The notes beneath the pieces are model-generated. The model worked only from the letters and a program-made list of their open reading frames with translations, did not search any database and was not told where the DNA came from. The translations under genes and the position numbers were made by a program. From Pseudomonadota bacterium (lineage in GTDB: Bacteria > SZUA-182 > DTGQ01): DNA of 43,560 nucleotides. Below, piece by piece: positions 8,783-16,911 of the stretch; the stretch's first letter is position 1; every line of letters begins with the position of its first letter. Location of the stretch: assembly GCA_030625085.1 (NCBI GenBank), contig DAOURK010000024.1, positions 1-43,560 on the forward strand. Reading direction: 5' to 3'.

Positions 8783-10174
8783 ATGAATAAAAAACCATGG
8801 TCTGGACGATTTCAAGAGGCAACCAATAAGGCGGTTGAATTATTTACTGTTTCAGTATCCTATGATAAGCGTCTTTACTCCTATGATATCCAGGGGAGTA
8901 TGGCTCATTGCCGGATGCTGGCAAAAGTGGGCCTTATGAGCCAAGAGGAATCGCAGCAAATCCTTTCCGGCTTACAAGAGATCAAAACGGAAATTGAAAC
9001 CGGTGAATTTGTATTTCGGCCGGAATTGGAAGATATTCATATGAATATTGAGGCCCGGTTATTGGAAAAGATCGGGCCCGTTGGGGGGAAGTTACATACG
9101 GCCAGAAGCCGTAATGATCAAGTGTTGCTGGATCTTCGGCTTTATTTGCGGGATGAGATACAGCAATTGATTAAAGCTGTCATTTCGTTGCAAGAGGCTT
9201 TGATAGCTCAAGGGCGAAGACATTTAGGGGTGATTATACCGGGATATACTCATTTGCAGCGGGCTCAACCGGTTTTGTTTTCTCATCATCTGCTTGCTTA
9301 TTTTGAAATGTTTCAGCGAGATAAAGAACGTTTGCGGGAATGTTTGCGCCGGGTGAATGTATGTCCCCTGGGGGCAGGCGCCTTGTCGGGAAGCACCTTG
9401 CCGATTGATCGAACGATGGTGGCCAAGGAATTGAAATTTCCGGCTATTACCAAGAACAGTTTGGATACAGTGAGTGACCGTGATTTTTGTCTTGAATTTC
9501 TCTCATCTGCTTCCATTTTAAGTATGCATTTTAGCCGCATGAGCGAGGAATTAATATTATGGTCCACCTCTGAATTTTCTTTTATAGATTTGCCCGATGC
9601 CTTCTGTACTGGAAGTAGTCTTATGCCCCAGAAAAAGAACCCCGATGTGCCGGAACTTGTTCGAGGTAAAACAGGCCGCATCTACGGTCACCTTATGGGT
9701 TTGCTGACGGTGATGAAGTCTTTGCCTTTAACCTATAATCGGGACCTTCAGGAAGATAAAGAAGCTGTCTTTGATGTAGTAGACACCTTACGTTTAATCT
9801 GTTCAGTACTTACTCCCCTTTGGATAAAGGTGACGATTAAACCCGAATCTATGGCTAAAGCTGCTGGCGATGAAATGATGCTGGCTACTGACCTTGCTGA
9901 TTATTTGGTGCGTAAGGGTGTTCCATTTCGTGATTCCCATCATATTATCGGACAAGCAGTAAATTATTGTTTGAAGCAGCAAAAAAAATTCTCTGAACTT
10001 TCCCTGGAGCAGTGGCAAAAATTTTCTGTTGATTTCAGTAAAGATATGATGACGCTGTTTTCTGCCAAAGCTTCAGTGGAGGCTAAAAAATCTCTAGGCG
10101 GCACTGCCACTATCAGGGTTCAAGAAGTTCTAGAGGAGGCAGAAAGGTCGTTGGAACAAGAAAGTGATGCGTAG
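8783..10174 (+). CDS. argH: Argininosuccinate lyase ArgH
   Basis: This enzyme splits argininosuccinate into arginine and fumarate, the last step of arginine synthesis. It belongs to the fumarase/aspartase superfamily. The signature GSSLMPQKKNP (277-287) carries the mobile catalytic loop, and TARSRNDQ (106-113) and GYTHLQRAQP (154-163) are the other two conserved regions. The 463-residue length is normal. Its last 8 nt overlap the start of the small lipoprotein gene downstream, which indicates translational coupling of the arg and lys blocks. Confidence 0.96.
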   Translation: MNKKPWSGRFQEATNKAVELFTVSVSYDKRLYSYDIQGSMAHCRMLAKVGLMSQEESQQILSGLQEIKTEIETGEFVFRPELEDIHMNIEARLLEKIGPVGGKLHTARSRNDQVLLDLRLYLRDEIQQLIKAVISLQEALIAQGRRHLGVIIPGYTHLQRAQPVLFSHHLLAYFEMFQRDKERLRECLRRVNVCPLGAGALSGSTLPIDRTMVAKELKFPAITKNSLDTVSDRDFCLEFLSSASILSMHFSRMSEELILWSTSEFSFIDLPDAFCTGSSLMPQKKNPDVPELVRGKTGRIYGHLMGLLTVMKSLPLTYNRDLQEDKEAVFDVVDTLRLICSVLTPLWIKVTIKPESMAKAAGDEMMLATDLADYLVRKGVPFRDSHHIIGQAVNYCLKQQKKFSELSLEQWQKFSVDFSKDMMTLFSAKASVEAKKSLGGTATIRVQEVLEEAERSLEQESDA

Positions 10175-10292
10175 ACTAGGCTCTATTGTGTTTATTTTAT
10201 TCCTCTTAACGGTTATCTCCTGTGGAAAAATGGGACCGTTAAAACCCCGAAACCCTGAACCGAATCCATCAGGGATAAACAATATGTGGTAA
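10167..10292 (+). CDS. lptM: Small lipoprotein, LptM (YifL)-like
   Basis: This 41-residue gene reads MRRLGSIVFILFLLTVISCG and then KMGPLKPRNPEPNPSGI. Residues 1-18 are a lipoprotein signal peptide with two Arg and a hydrophobic core, and the lipobox VISC puts the lipidated Cys at 19. The following CGKMGPLKP is the hallmark of the short LPS-transport-associated lipoproteins (LptM/YifL, LPAM_2 type), which help LptD assembly in the outer membrane. In proteobacteria this gene typically sits next to lysA/dapF, as here. It overlaps argH by 8 nt (ATG at 10167). It is easily missed because of its length. Confidence 0.85.
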   Translation: MRRLGSIVFILFLLTVISCGKMGPLKPRNPEPNPSGINNMW

Positions 10293-10366
10293 GGCCATAA
10301 ATTGCCCTGCTAAGCAGCCCAAGCTGCAAGTTAGGATGAAATATAAAAATATAGGGTGGTGTTGTT

Positions 10367-11620
10367 GTGAATTATTTTCACTATATTAATGATGAATTAT
10401 ATGCCGAAGAAGTACCCATCCGCAAGATTGCTTCTCAGGTCGGCACTCCTTTTTATGTGTATAGTTATCAGACTTTGCAAAGGCATTTTACTGCGTTTGA
10501 TTCTGCTTTTGGAGAAAAATTCGATCACCTGATCTGTTTTGCTGTTAAAGCCAATTCCAATTTAGCTATTTTGAATCTGTTAGGCAGGCTTGGTGCCGGG
10601 GCGGATATTGTATCCGGTGGTGAACTGTTTCGTGCCTTGAAAGTAGGTATTTTGCCGGAGAAGATAGTTTATGCCGGGGTGGGAAAGACTTGCCGGGAGA
10701 TGGAGTATGCACTGCAATCCGGGATCTTAATGTTTAATGTGGAATCCTGGCCGGAACTGGAACTGTTGAATAGGGTGGCCGGGGAAATGAATAAGAAGGC
10801 TTCCATAGCCTTGCGTGTTAATCCGGATATTTCTGCAGATACCCATCCCTATATAACCACCGGTTTGAGGCAAGAGAAATTCGGTATTGATATTCATCGA
10901 GCTTTAGAGGAATATAAGAGGATCCAATCTTTAGAGCATGTAAAAATTGTGGGAGCCCATGTGCATATCGGCTCTCAGATTACTAAAGTTACTCCCTTTA
11001 TTGATAGTTTGCAAAAGGTGGCTACCCTGATTCAAAAACTTCGAGAAGAAAAGATTCAGATTAACTATCTTGATATCGGAGGGGGCCTGGGTATTACTTA
11101 TAGAAATGAGGAACCACCTTCACCAAAGGAATTTGTTGAGGCTATATCTTCCACATTTAAAGGACTTGAGGTTACTATTATTTCTGAGCCGGGAAGAGTA
11201 ATAGTAGGTAATGCCGGTGCTTTGATCAGTAAAGTTTTGTATGTGAAAAGGAAAGATGAAAAAAATTTTCTCATTGTGGATGCGGGTATGAATGATTTGA
11301 TGCGACCGAGTCTTTATAAGGCTTATCATGAGATTTTACCTGTGCGACAGGAAAATCGATCCACAATGGTGGCTGATATTGTAGGGCCTATTTGTGAGTC
11401 AGGAGATTTTTTAGCCAGGGGTCGGGAGCTGCCCGAAGTTTTCTCTGGAGAATTAATAGCTACCATGAGCGCTGGCGCTTATGGATTCAGTATGTCCAGC
11501 AATTACAATTCTCGTCCGAGAGTGCCTGAGGTATTGGTTAAAAAGGATCAATTCCGCGTAATACGACAGAGAGAGACTTATGATGATTTGATCCATACAG
11601 AAATGGTCCCGGACTGGTGA
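10367..11620 (+). CDS. lysA: Diaminopimelate decarboxylase LysA
   Basis: This PLP enzyme decarboxylates meso-diaminopimelate to lysine. It has the alanine-racemase-like barrel with the Schiff-base Lys61 in FAVKANSN, the HVHIGSQ block (about 202-208), the glycine-rich GGGLGI phosphate-binding loop, EPGR, and CESGDF (about 347-352) of the C-terminal barrel. The start is a GTG at 10367 preceded by AGGGTGG at a suitable distance, and the 417-residue length is normal. dapF follows 10 nt later. Confidence 0.95.
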   Translation: MNYFHYINDELYAEEVPIRKIASQVGTPFYVYSYQTLQRHFTAFDSAFGEKFDHLICFAVKANSNLAILNLLGRLGAGADIVSGGELFRALKVGILPEKIVYAGVGKTCREMEYALQSGILMFNVESWPELELLNRVAGEMNKKASIALRVNPDISADTHPYITTGLRQEKFGIDIHRALEEYKRIQSLEHVKIVGAHVHIGSQITKVTPFIDSLQKVATLIQKLREEKIQINYLDIGGGLGITYRNEEPPSPKEFVEAISSTFKGLEVTIISEPGRVIVGNAGALISKVLYVKRKDEKNFLIVDAGMNDLMRPSLYKAYHEILPVRQENRSTMVADIVGPICESGDFLARGRELPEVFSGELIATMSAGAYGFSMSSNYNSRPRVPEVLVKKDQFRVIRQRETYDDLIHTEMVPDW

Positions 11621-11630
11621 AAGGTTTATT

Positions 11631-12476
11631 ATGAAAAGAATTCGATTTTTTAAAATGAGCGCCTGTGGAAATGATTTTATTATACTGGATAATCGGAAAA
11701 AACTGTTTGCTGGTAATCAGGTATCAGAGTTTGTACAAAGGATTTGCCAACGCCGCATTTCCTTAGGGGCTGATGGGGTAATTTTTTTAGACGAATCTCA
11801 GACCGCGGATTTTTGTATGAGGTTTTATAATGCTGATGGAGGGGAAGTTGAGATGTGTGGCAATGGGGCCCGATGTTTAGCCCGGTTTGCCTATCTCAAT
11901 GAAGTATGTTCAAATAAGATGGCCTTTGAGACAAAAGCCGGACTGGTTGAGGCAGATGTCATTGATCATCAGGTGAAACTAAAAATGGATTATTGTTTAG
12001 CACCCTCACCCTCGTTACCATTAAAGGTTGATGGATCTGAAAGGTCTGTATTTTTTTTAATTGCTGGAGTCCCCCATGTAGTCTGTCTGCTTGAAAGTAG
12101 TGAAGATTTAGAAACTGCAGATGTGGTCGGATTGGGTCGAAAGATAAGATTCCATGATTATTTTCAACCTGAAGGTACTAATGCTAATTTTGTTAAGGTG
12201 GCCGGACCCCGGAAGATCATTATTAGGACATATGAAAGGGGAGTTGAAGATGAAACCCTGGCTTGCGGTACTGGTTCAATTGCCTCAAGTATTATCTGTG
12301 CTTACCAGGGAAAAGTTGTTTCTCCAGTGTCTGTAGTGACTAAAAGTGATTGTGTGCTGAAGGTGTATTTTCAAAAAACAGAGAAAGGGTTTGAGGAGAT
12401 TTATTTTCAGGGAGAAGCTCGTGTTATTGCCACAGGTAATCTATGGCCTGAAGAGCTGAGCCTTGATTTTGAATAA
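11631..12476 (+). CDS. dapF: Diaminopimelate epimerase DapF
   Basis: This cofactor-independent epimerase interconverts LL- and meso-diaminopimelate, needed both for lysine and for peptidoglycan. Both catalytic cysteines are present: Cys76 in EMCGNGARC and Cys212 in LACGTGSIAS. The N-terminus (FFKMSACGNDFIILD) is typical. The 281-residue length is normal. It is tightly spaced behind lysA (10 nt), so the two are co-transcribed. Confidence 0.95.
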   Translation: MKRIRFFKMSACGNDFIILDNRKKLFAGNQVSEFVQRICQRRISLGADGVIFLDESQTADFCMRFYNADGGEVEMCGNGARCLARFAYLNEVCSNKMAFETKAGLVEADVIDHQVKLKMDYCLAPSPSLPLKVDGSERSVFFLIAGVPHVVCLLESSEDLETADVVGLGRKIRFHDYFQPEGTNANFVKVAGPRKIIIRTYERGVEDETLACGTGSIASSIICAYQGKVVSPVSVVTKSDCVLKVYFQKTEKGFEEIYFQGEARVIATGNLWPEELSLDFE

Positions 12477-12540
12477 AATTTGAAAAAATTTTACTCCAGC
12501 AATTCTGTTATTATGAATTTTTTGTTTTAAAAAAATCACT

Positions 12541-12615
12541 GTAGCGCAGGGCTTTAGCCCTGCCAAAGTCCTGCTAAAACCAATTTCTTTTGGCAGGGCT
12601 AAAGCCCTGCACTAC
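12541..12615. repeat. Long palindromic repeat, GCAGGGCTTTAGCCC type
   Basis: The left arm starts GTAGCGCAGGGCTTTAGCCC (12541) and runs into TGCCAAAG. The right arm CTTTTGGCAGGGCTAAAGCC (12586) continues to CTGCACTAC (12615). The arms are complementary over more than 20 bp with a short central loop. Each arm also contains the self-complementary GGGCTTTAGCCC. Half-copies lie at 6184 and 22562. It fills the dapF-dapA gap and may act as a hairpin on transcripts, but it has no T tract. Confidence 0.75.
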
Positions 12616-12782
12616 ATAAAAATAATAAAATTAGATTTGCTGATTTTACCCTATTATTTCAAGGAGCATTCGCAACGAAAAATCGTCTGTTTTTGGAGGG
12701 AGACGTTAAAAGCTTTTAGTCGAAATAACAAAAAGAAGGGTTTTCGTTCGGTATTAAATAGATAAAGATGGAGGGAGAAAAA

Positions 12783-13664
12783 ATGATGTTTTCCGGATCA
12801 ATGGTGGCCATTGTAACACCGTTTCATAATGGAGCGGTGGATGAAGAAAAATTAAGGCAGTTAGTAAAATTTCAGATCAATAAGGGTACTTCAGCCATTG
12901 TTCCTTGTGGTACAACCGGCGAATCAGCTACCCTTACCCATGAAGAGCACAATCAGGTGGTGTCTATTATTGTCGATGCCGTCGGGAAAAAGGTCCCTGT
13001 TATTGCCGGGACCGGATCAAATAGCACAAAGGAGGCAATTCAATTAACGCGAAGAGCAAGAGATGTTGGGGCAGATGCAGCTTTGCTCATTACTCCCTAT
13101 TATAACAAGCCTACCCAAGAGGGTTTATTTCAACATTATAAGGCAGTGGCTGAAACAGTAGATATTCCCCTTATTTTATACAATGTGCCTGGCCGCACCA
13201 GTGTGAATATGCTGCCTCAAACCGTTGAGCGTTTAGCACAATTTGATAATATTGTGGGGATTAAGGAAGCCAGCGGTTCTTTGTCTCAAGTTACTGAAAT
13301 TTTACAGCGCTGTAAAGATGCTATCATCGTTTTATCCGGAGATGATGCCTTGACTTTGCCTATCTTAGCAGTAGGAGGGAAAGGAGTAATCTCTGTGGCT
13401 GCCAATATTATTCCTGGTCGAATGGCGGAGTTAGCAAATTTATGTTTGCAGGGGGAATGGCCGAAAGCAAAAGATTTGAACCTTATTCTTTGTCCGCTTT
13501 TTCAGGCCCTTTTTTATGAAACCAATCCGATCCCGGTGAAAACGGCTCTTTTTTTAATGGGGATGATCAGGGATGAATTTCGGTTGCCGCTATGCGCCAT
13601 GTCTGACTGGAATTTGAGCAAATTTAAGGAGATGCTTGTAGAATATCAATTGTTGCCAGGATAA
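12783..13664 (+). CDS. dapA: 4-hydroxy-tetrahydrodipicolinate synthase DapA
   Basis: This class I aldolase condenses pyruvate with aspartate semialdehyde, the first committed step of the diaminopimelate/lysine pathway. Using the ATG at 12783 the protein starts MMFSGSMVAIVTPF, the family norm, and the GGAGGG at about 12770-12775 becomes a well-placed ribosome site. The upstream ATG at 12768 would instead overlap that site. Visible residues are TTGES (44-48), Tyr133 in LYNVPGRT and the Schiff-base Lys161 in GIKEASG. The 293-residue length is normal. Confidence 0.95.
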   Translation: MMFSGSMVAIVTPFHNGAVDEEKLRQLVKFQINKGTSAIVPCGTTGESATLTHEEHNQVVSIIVDAVGKKVPVIAGTGSNSTKEAIQLTRRARDVGADAALLITPYYNKPTQEGLFQHYKAVAETVDIPLILYNVPGRTSVNMLPQTVERLAQFDNIVGIKEASGSLSQVTEILQRCKDAIIVLSGDDALTLPILAVGGKGVISVAANIIPGRMAELANLCLQGEWPKAKDLNLILCPLFQALFYETNPIPVKTALFLMGMIRDEFRLPLCAMSDWNLSKFKEMLVEYQLLPG

Positions 13665-13668
13665 GACC

Positions 13669-13833
13669 AGGAGGTTCTCCGAAAAAGGCGTTTTATGTCA
13701 TTTCGACCTCATTCACTATGTTCAGTGTAAACTCCGGGAGAAATCTAAAAATTTTCTCTTTTCAATAAGATAAGATTTCTCGCTTCGTTCGAAATGACAA
13801 GATTAAGACTAATGAATTGGAGGACAACCTCCT
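13669..13833. repeat. Palindromic intergenic repeat, copy B
   Basis: The outer arms AGGAGGTT (13669-13676) and AACCTCCT (13826-13833) are perfectly complementary. The inner arms TGTCATTTCGA (13696-13706) and TCGAAATGACA (13789-13799) are also perfect complements and are shared with the copies at 3742 and 22339. One arm carries an extra CACTATGTTCAGTGTAAACT segment that also appears in the partial copy at 438-490. It begins 5 nt after the dapA stop. Confidence 0.8.
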
Positions 13834-13957
13834 GGATATAGAATTTTAAAGGGGAAAATAGTGTGCTTTCGGTAGAATGCACAGGCCAACAAATTTTGGT
13901 TGCCTGTAGGCAGGCGAAAATATTAAAAATAGAACTGCCGTAAAAGGAGTAGATAAA

Positions 13958-14761
13958 ATGGTAAGAGCCATTGTTACCGGCGCCGCAGGGCGAATGGGGA
14001 GTTTGATTATTCGAGCGATTCAAGATGCTGAAGGCATAGAGCTGGCTGGGGCTTTGGAGGTTTCCGGCCACAAAGTTCTTGGTCAAGATGCGGGTTTAAT
14101 TGCTGGTGTGGGGGCTTTGGGAATTGAGATTACAGCTAATCCGGAGAAGATAATCAATCAAGGGGATCTGATTATTGATTTTACTACTCCTGAGGCCACG
14201 AAAAAGGCGGTACAAATGGCCCGGCAACAAAAAAAATCTATGGTTATTGGAACAACCGCTTTACCTGAAGATGTACTACAGGATATTCAAGAATTGTCTA
14301 AAATAGTCCCTGTTATACAAGCGCCAAACATGAGTGTGGGTGTGAATTTGTTGTTTTCGCTTTTACCTCAAATTGCAATGATTTTAGGTAAAAATTACGA
14401 TATTGAGGTTGTGGAGGCGCATCATCGTTTTAAAAAGGACGCTCCCAGCGGCACGGCTGTGAAAATGGCACAAATTTTAGCCAAGGCAAGAAATCTGGAC
14501 TTAGAGCAAGCGGCACGATATGGTCGGGAGGGTTTGCCGGGTGAGAGAACTTCCGGGGAGATCGGGATTCATGCGGTGCGTGCCGGCGATATTGTAGGAG
14601 AGCATACAGTGATTTTTGGGGGCCTTGGGGAGAGAATAGAAATCAGCCATAAAGCTCATAGCCGCGAGACTTTTGCCCGCGGGGCTGTTCGGGCGGCTTT
14701 ATTCATTGTGCAACAGCCACCGGGATTATACGATATGCAAGATGTGTTGAAAGGGGAGTAA
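13958..14761 (+). CDS. dapB: 4-hydroxy-tetrahydrodipicolinate reductase DapB
   Basis: This enzyme reduces the DapA product with NAD(P)H. The Rossmann motif GAAGRMG is at residues 8-14. The substrate and catalytic block EAHHRFKKDAPSGTA (about 153-167) contains the catalytic His155 and Lys160. The 267-residue length is normal. An AAAGGAG ribosome site precedes the ATG. It lies about 290 nt after dapA, the gap being mostly repeat B plus a small hairpin near 13880-13909. A broken gene begins 16 nt after its stop. Confidence 0.95.
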   Translation: MVRAIVTGAAGRMGSLIIRAIQDAEGIELAGALEVSGHKVLGQDAGLIAGVGALGIEITANPEKIINQGDLIIDFTTPEATKKAVQMARQQKKSMVIGTTALPEDVLQDIQELSKIVPVIQAPNMSVGVNLLFSLLPQIAMILGKNYDIEVVEAHHRFKKDAPSGTAVKMAQILAKARNLDLEQAARYGREGLPGERTSGEIGIHAVRAGDIVGEHTVIFGGLGERIEISHKAHSRETFARGAVRAALFIVQQPPGLYDMQDVLKGE

Positions 14762-14776
14762 GGGAATCTGTTAAAG

Positions 14777-15547
14777 GTGAAAAAATTTATCCGCTTTTTA
14801 TGAGAACATGCTGAAAGATATGGAATTTTAGATGAAGAGGATATAATCCGAGAATTGAAGGGGGATTTTTTTGGAGATATTTTGTTTACCGGTCAACAGT
14901 ATCAACTGAGTCAAGTTAAAATTTTGCCTCCCTGTCAACCCTCCAAAATCGTAGCTGTTGGTTTAAATTATCGGGATCATGCCAGGGAGTTAAATCTTCC
15001 CGAACCGCAAGAGCCTTTAATTTTTCTAAAACCCTCCAGTGCCCTTATCGGACATAATGAATCAATCATATATCCCCAAATGTCACAGTGGGTCGAGTAC
15101 GAAGGAGAATTGGGAGTTGTGATTGGAAGGTAGGCCAAGGAAATCGAGCTGGACAAAGCCGATGAATATATATTTGGGTATACCTGCGTCAATGATATTA
15201 CAGCCCGGGATTTACAGAAAAAAGATGGACAATGGACCCGCGCCAAATCCTTTGATACTTTTGCCGCCATTGGTCCTTATCTGGTAGCGGAGATTAATCC
15301 GAATAATCTTAACATTAAATCATTTTTAAATGGAAGACTCTGCCAATCATCGAATACTTCGCAATTGATTTTTAACATCTCTTTTTTGGTGAGTTTCATT
15401 TCTCGAATTATGACCCTGGTCCCTGGCGATGTGATTTCTACAGGAACCCCTGCAGGAGTTGGTCCCATGCATCCGGGTGATGTTATCGAGATAGAGATTG
15501 AACATATTGGACGTTTGCGTAATAGGGTAGCAAGTAAAAGAGATTAA
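14777..15547 (+). pseudogene. Fumarylacetoacetate hydrolase-family gene with two in-frame stops
   Basis: One reading frame from GTG at 14777 to 15547 encodes a full-length protein of the FAH family (2-hydroxyhepta-2,4-diene-1,7-dioate isomerase-like, about 256 residues) but is interrupted by TGA at 14801-14803 and TAG at 15131-15133. Family motifs survive on both sides: VGLNYRDHARELNLPEP, EYEGELGVVIG before the TAG, then GYTCVNDITARDLQKKDGQW and PGDVISTGTPAGVG after it. The short N-terminal domain (RFL-stop-EHAERYGILDEED) also matches the family pattern. No frameshift is needed. A recently inactivated gene is the simplest reading; sequencing error or stop-codon read-through are alternatives. 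It lies directly behind dapB and may have been in that operon. Confidence 0.8.
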
Positions 15548-15559
15548 GAAAGGTTTAGG

Positions 15560-16603
15560 ATGAAAAAGAAAACAGATTTTTTCCCAAAATGTTTGCCCAC
15601 CGGTATTGGCAGTTTACCTTATATTGAGGCGCAAGATGCTTGTGAGCTTATAGTAAAGACCTTGCCGCAGATTCCTTTTTGGCCTCAACTTCCCAAAAGG
15701 AGCGCCAGGGAAAATATGTACTGGCAATACTGCGAGAATTTACCGGGCGTAACCTTTGAAGAAGACCGAATGTGTATTCATACTCCTGAAGATTTTGCCT
15801 CTATTGAAAAATTTTATGAGCATTTTCTTTCGGAAGATCTGGATTTTTTTTCCATAAGTAAACCCTTTGCAGCCGGGTTTTATCAATTGCAGGAATACAA
15901 GGATCAGTTACAGAAGGCCTGGGCTGTTAAGGGTCAAATTACCGGTCCTGTGAGCTTTGCTTTGCAGGTGACCGATGAAAATCGGCGTTCCTTGCTTTAC
16001 AATGAAGAACTTAAGGACATTGTTGTTAAGAACCTTTTACGTAAGGCAAATTGGCAAGAATCTATTTTAACTAAATATAATTCACGAGTTATCATGTTTC
16101 TTGATGAGCCATATTTAAGCGCTTTTGGCTCGGCCTTCACCAGCCTTAACAGGGAGCAGGTAATTGATTCTCTTGAGGAAGTCTTACAGGGAATCAACAG
16201 CATCACTGGTATTCATTGCTGTGGGAATACCGACTGGTCAATTTTGTTGGAAACATCAGTGGATATTCTTTCTTTAGATGCTTACTCTTATGCTTCCAAT
16301 CTTCTCTTATATGAAGAGCAGTTGAAAAAGTATTTGGAGCGTGGAGGAACCATCGCCTGGGGAATTATTCCTACCAGTGAAGAAATTTTACAAAATATCT
16401 CTGTGGAAGTTTTACTAGAAAAATTAGAAAAAATATGGGCGGATTTGGTTAATCTGGGTATTGACCGGGAGCAATTGCTTTCTGCTTCTTTAATAACGCC
16501 TGCCTGTGGATTGGGAACCATGCACCAAGATATGGCAGTTAAGGCTTTAACATTAACCGGAAATCTTTCCCAAAAGCTTCGTGAAAAGTATAAATTAATC
16601 TGA
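15560..16603 (+). CDS. MetE C-terminal-like (UROD/MetE family) methyltransferase
   Basis: This 347-residue protein resembles the catalytic half of cobalamin-independent methionine synthase and the wider UROD/MetE-like family. It starts TGIGSLPY, has FLDEPYLS (Glu183), a zinc-ligand type HCCGNTDW (His219, Cys220/221) and a late TPACGLGT with Cys316, so the usual His-Cys-Glu-Cys metal site can be assembled. It lacks the N-terminal MetE domain and the family's usual folate-binding half. The methyl donor and acceptor cannot be told from sequence. Related short MetE-like proteins may use a corrinoid protein as donor (family knowledge, uncertain here). It starts 12 nt after the broken FAH gene. Confidence 0.75.
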   Translation: MKKKTDFFPKCLPTGIGSLPYIEAQDACELIVKTLPQIPFWPQLPKRSARENMYWQYCENLPGVTFEEDRMCIHTPEDFASIEKFYEHFLSEDLDFFSISKPFAAGFYQLQEYKDQLQKAWAVKGQITGPVSFALQVTDENRRSLLYNEELKDIVVKNLLRKANWQESILTKYNSRVIMFLDEPYLSAFGSAFTSLNREQVIDSLEEVLQGINSITGIHCCGNTDWSILLETSVDILSLDAYSYASNLLLYEEQLKKYLERGGTIAWGIIPTSEEILQNISVEVLLEKLEKIWADLVNLGIDREQLLSASLITPACGLGTMHQDMAVKALTLTGNLSQKLREKYKLI

Positions 16604-16610
16604 ATAAAGG

Positions 16611-16641
16611 CAGTTATCTATTATTTACAATTAGATAGCTG
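16611..16641 (+). terminator. Hairpin after the MetE-like gene
   Basis: CAGTTATCTA (16611-16620) and TAGATAGCTG (16632-16641) pair over 10 bp with one G-T pair and an 11-nt loop, 8 nt past the stop codon. The following sequence is A-rich rather than T-rich, so termination is uncertain. The rest of the 16604-16911 gap holds the hairpin at 16761 and the leader of the metalloprotease gene. Confidence 0.35.
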
Positions 16642-16760
16642 TTAAAAATTAAAAATTTATAGAAAATAAGGATAAACCCACCAAATTTTATGGTTTGATT
16701 ACCATTCCTCTTTTTTGGTACCTGCCGCAGTCAATTTTTTTTACTCACAGCGATTTGTAA

Positions 16761-16818
16761 GATCCTATTTTACATACAGGTTTACTTACAGGCGATATAT
16801 ATAGGATCGTTTTTTTTT
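16761..16818 (+). terminator. Hairpin with T tract upstream of the metalloprotease
   Basis: GATCCTAT (16761-16768) and ATAGGATC (16801-16808) form a perfect 8-bp stem with a long loop of 32 nt, followed by G and a run of nine T. The loop carries two near copies of TTACAGG. It could be the real terminator of the upstream unit or a conditional element in the leader of the gene at 16912. Confidence 0.45.
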
Positions 16819-16911
16819 ATCTTTTAAAAATAGTTTGTGAAGAAAGAACCTTCCTGATTCGATAAAAGTAGTAGACATGAAGATTTTTGACAATTTCGGA
16901 GGGAGTAGATT

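Noticed and set aside
9313-9681. Antisense frame of 122 codons opposite argH
   Set aside because: argH is complete and conserved here, and the antisense product has no recognisable features.
10293-10366. Lysine riboswitch before lysA
   Set aside because: The spacer is only 74 nt and lacks the length and helices of a lysine riboswitch.
12541-12615. CRISPR-like repeat unit
   Set aside because: It is a single palindrome without regularly spaced direct repeats and spacers.
12768-12782. Upstream ATG for dapA at 12768
   Set aside because: The GGAGGG just after it is better read as the ribosome site for the ATG at 12783, which gives the usual DapA N-terminus.
13745-14086. Antisense frame running from dapB into repeat B
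   Set aside because: It spans a palindromic repeat and the dapB start region, which is typical of a chance frame.
14855-15133. Short complete FAH protein starting at TTG 14855
   Set aside because: It would lack both the N-terminal segment and most of the catalytic domain. The matching sequence continues in frame on both sides, so a broken longer gene fits better.
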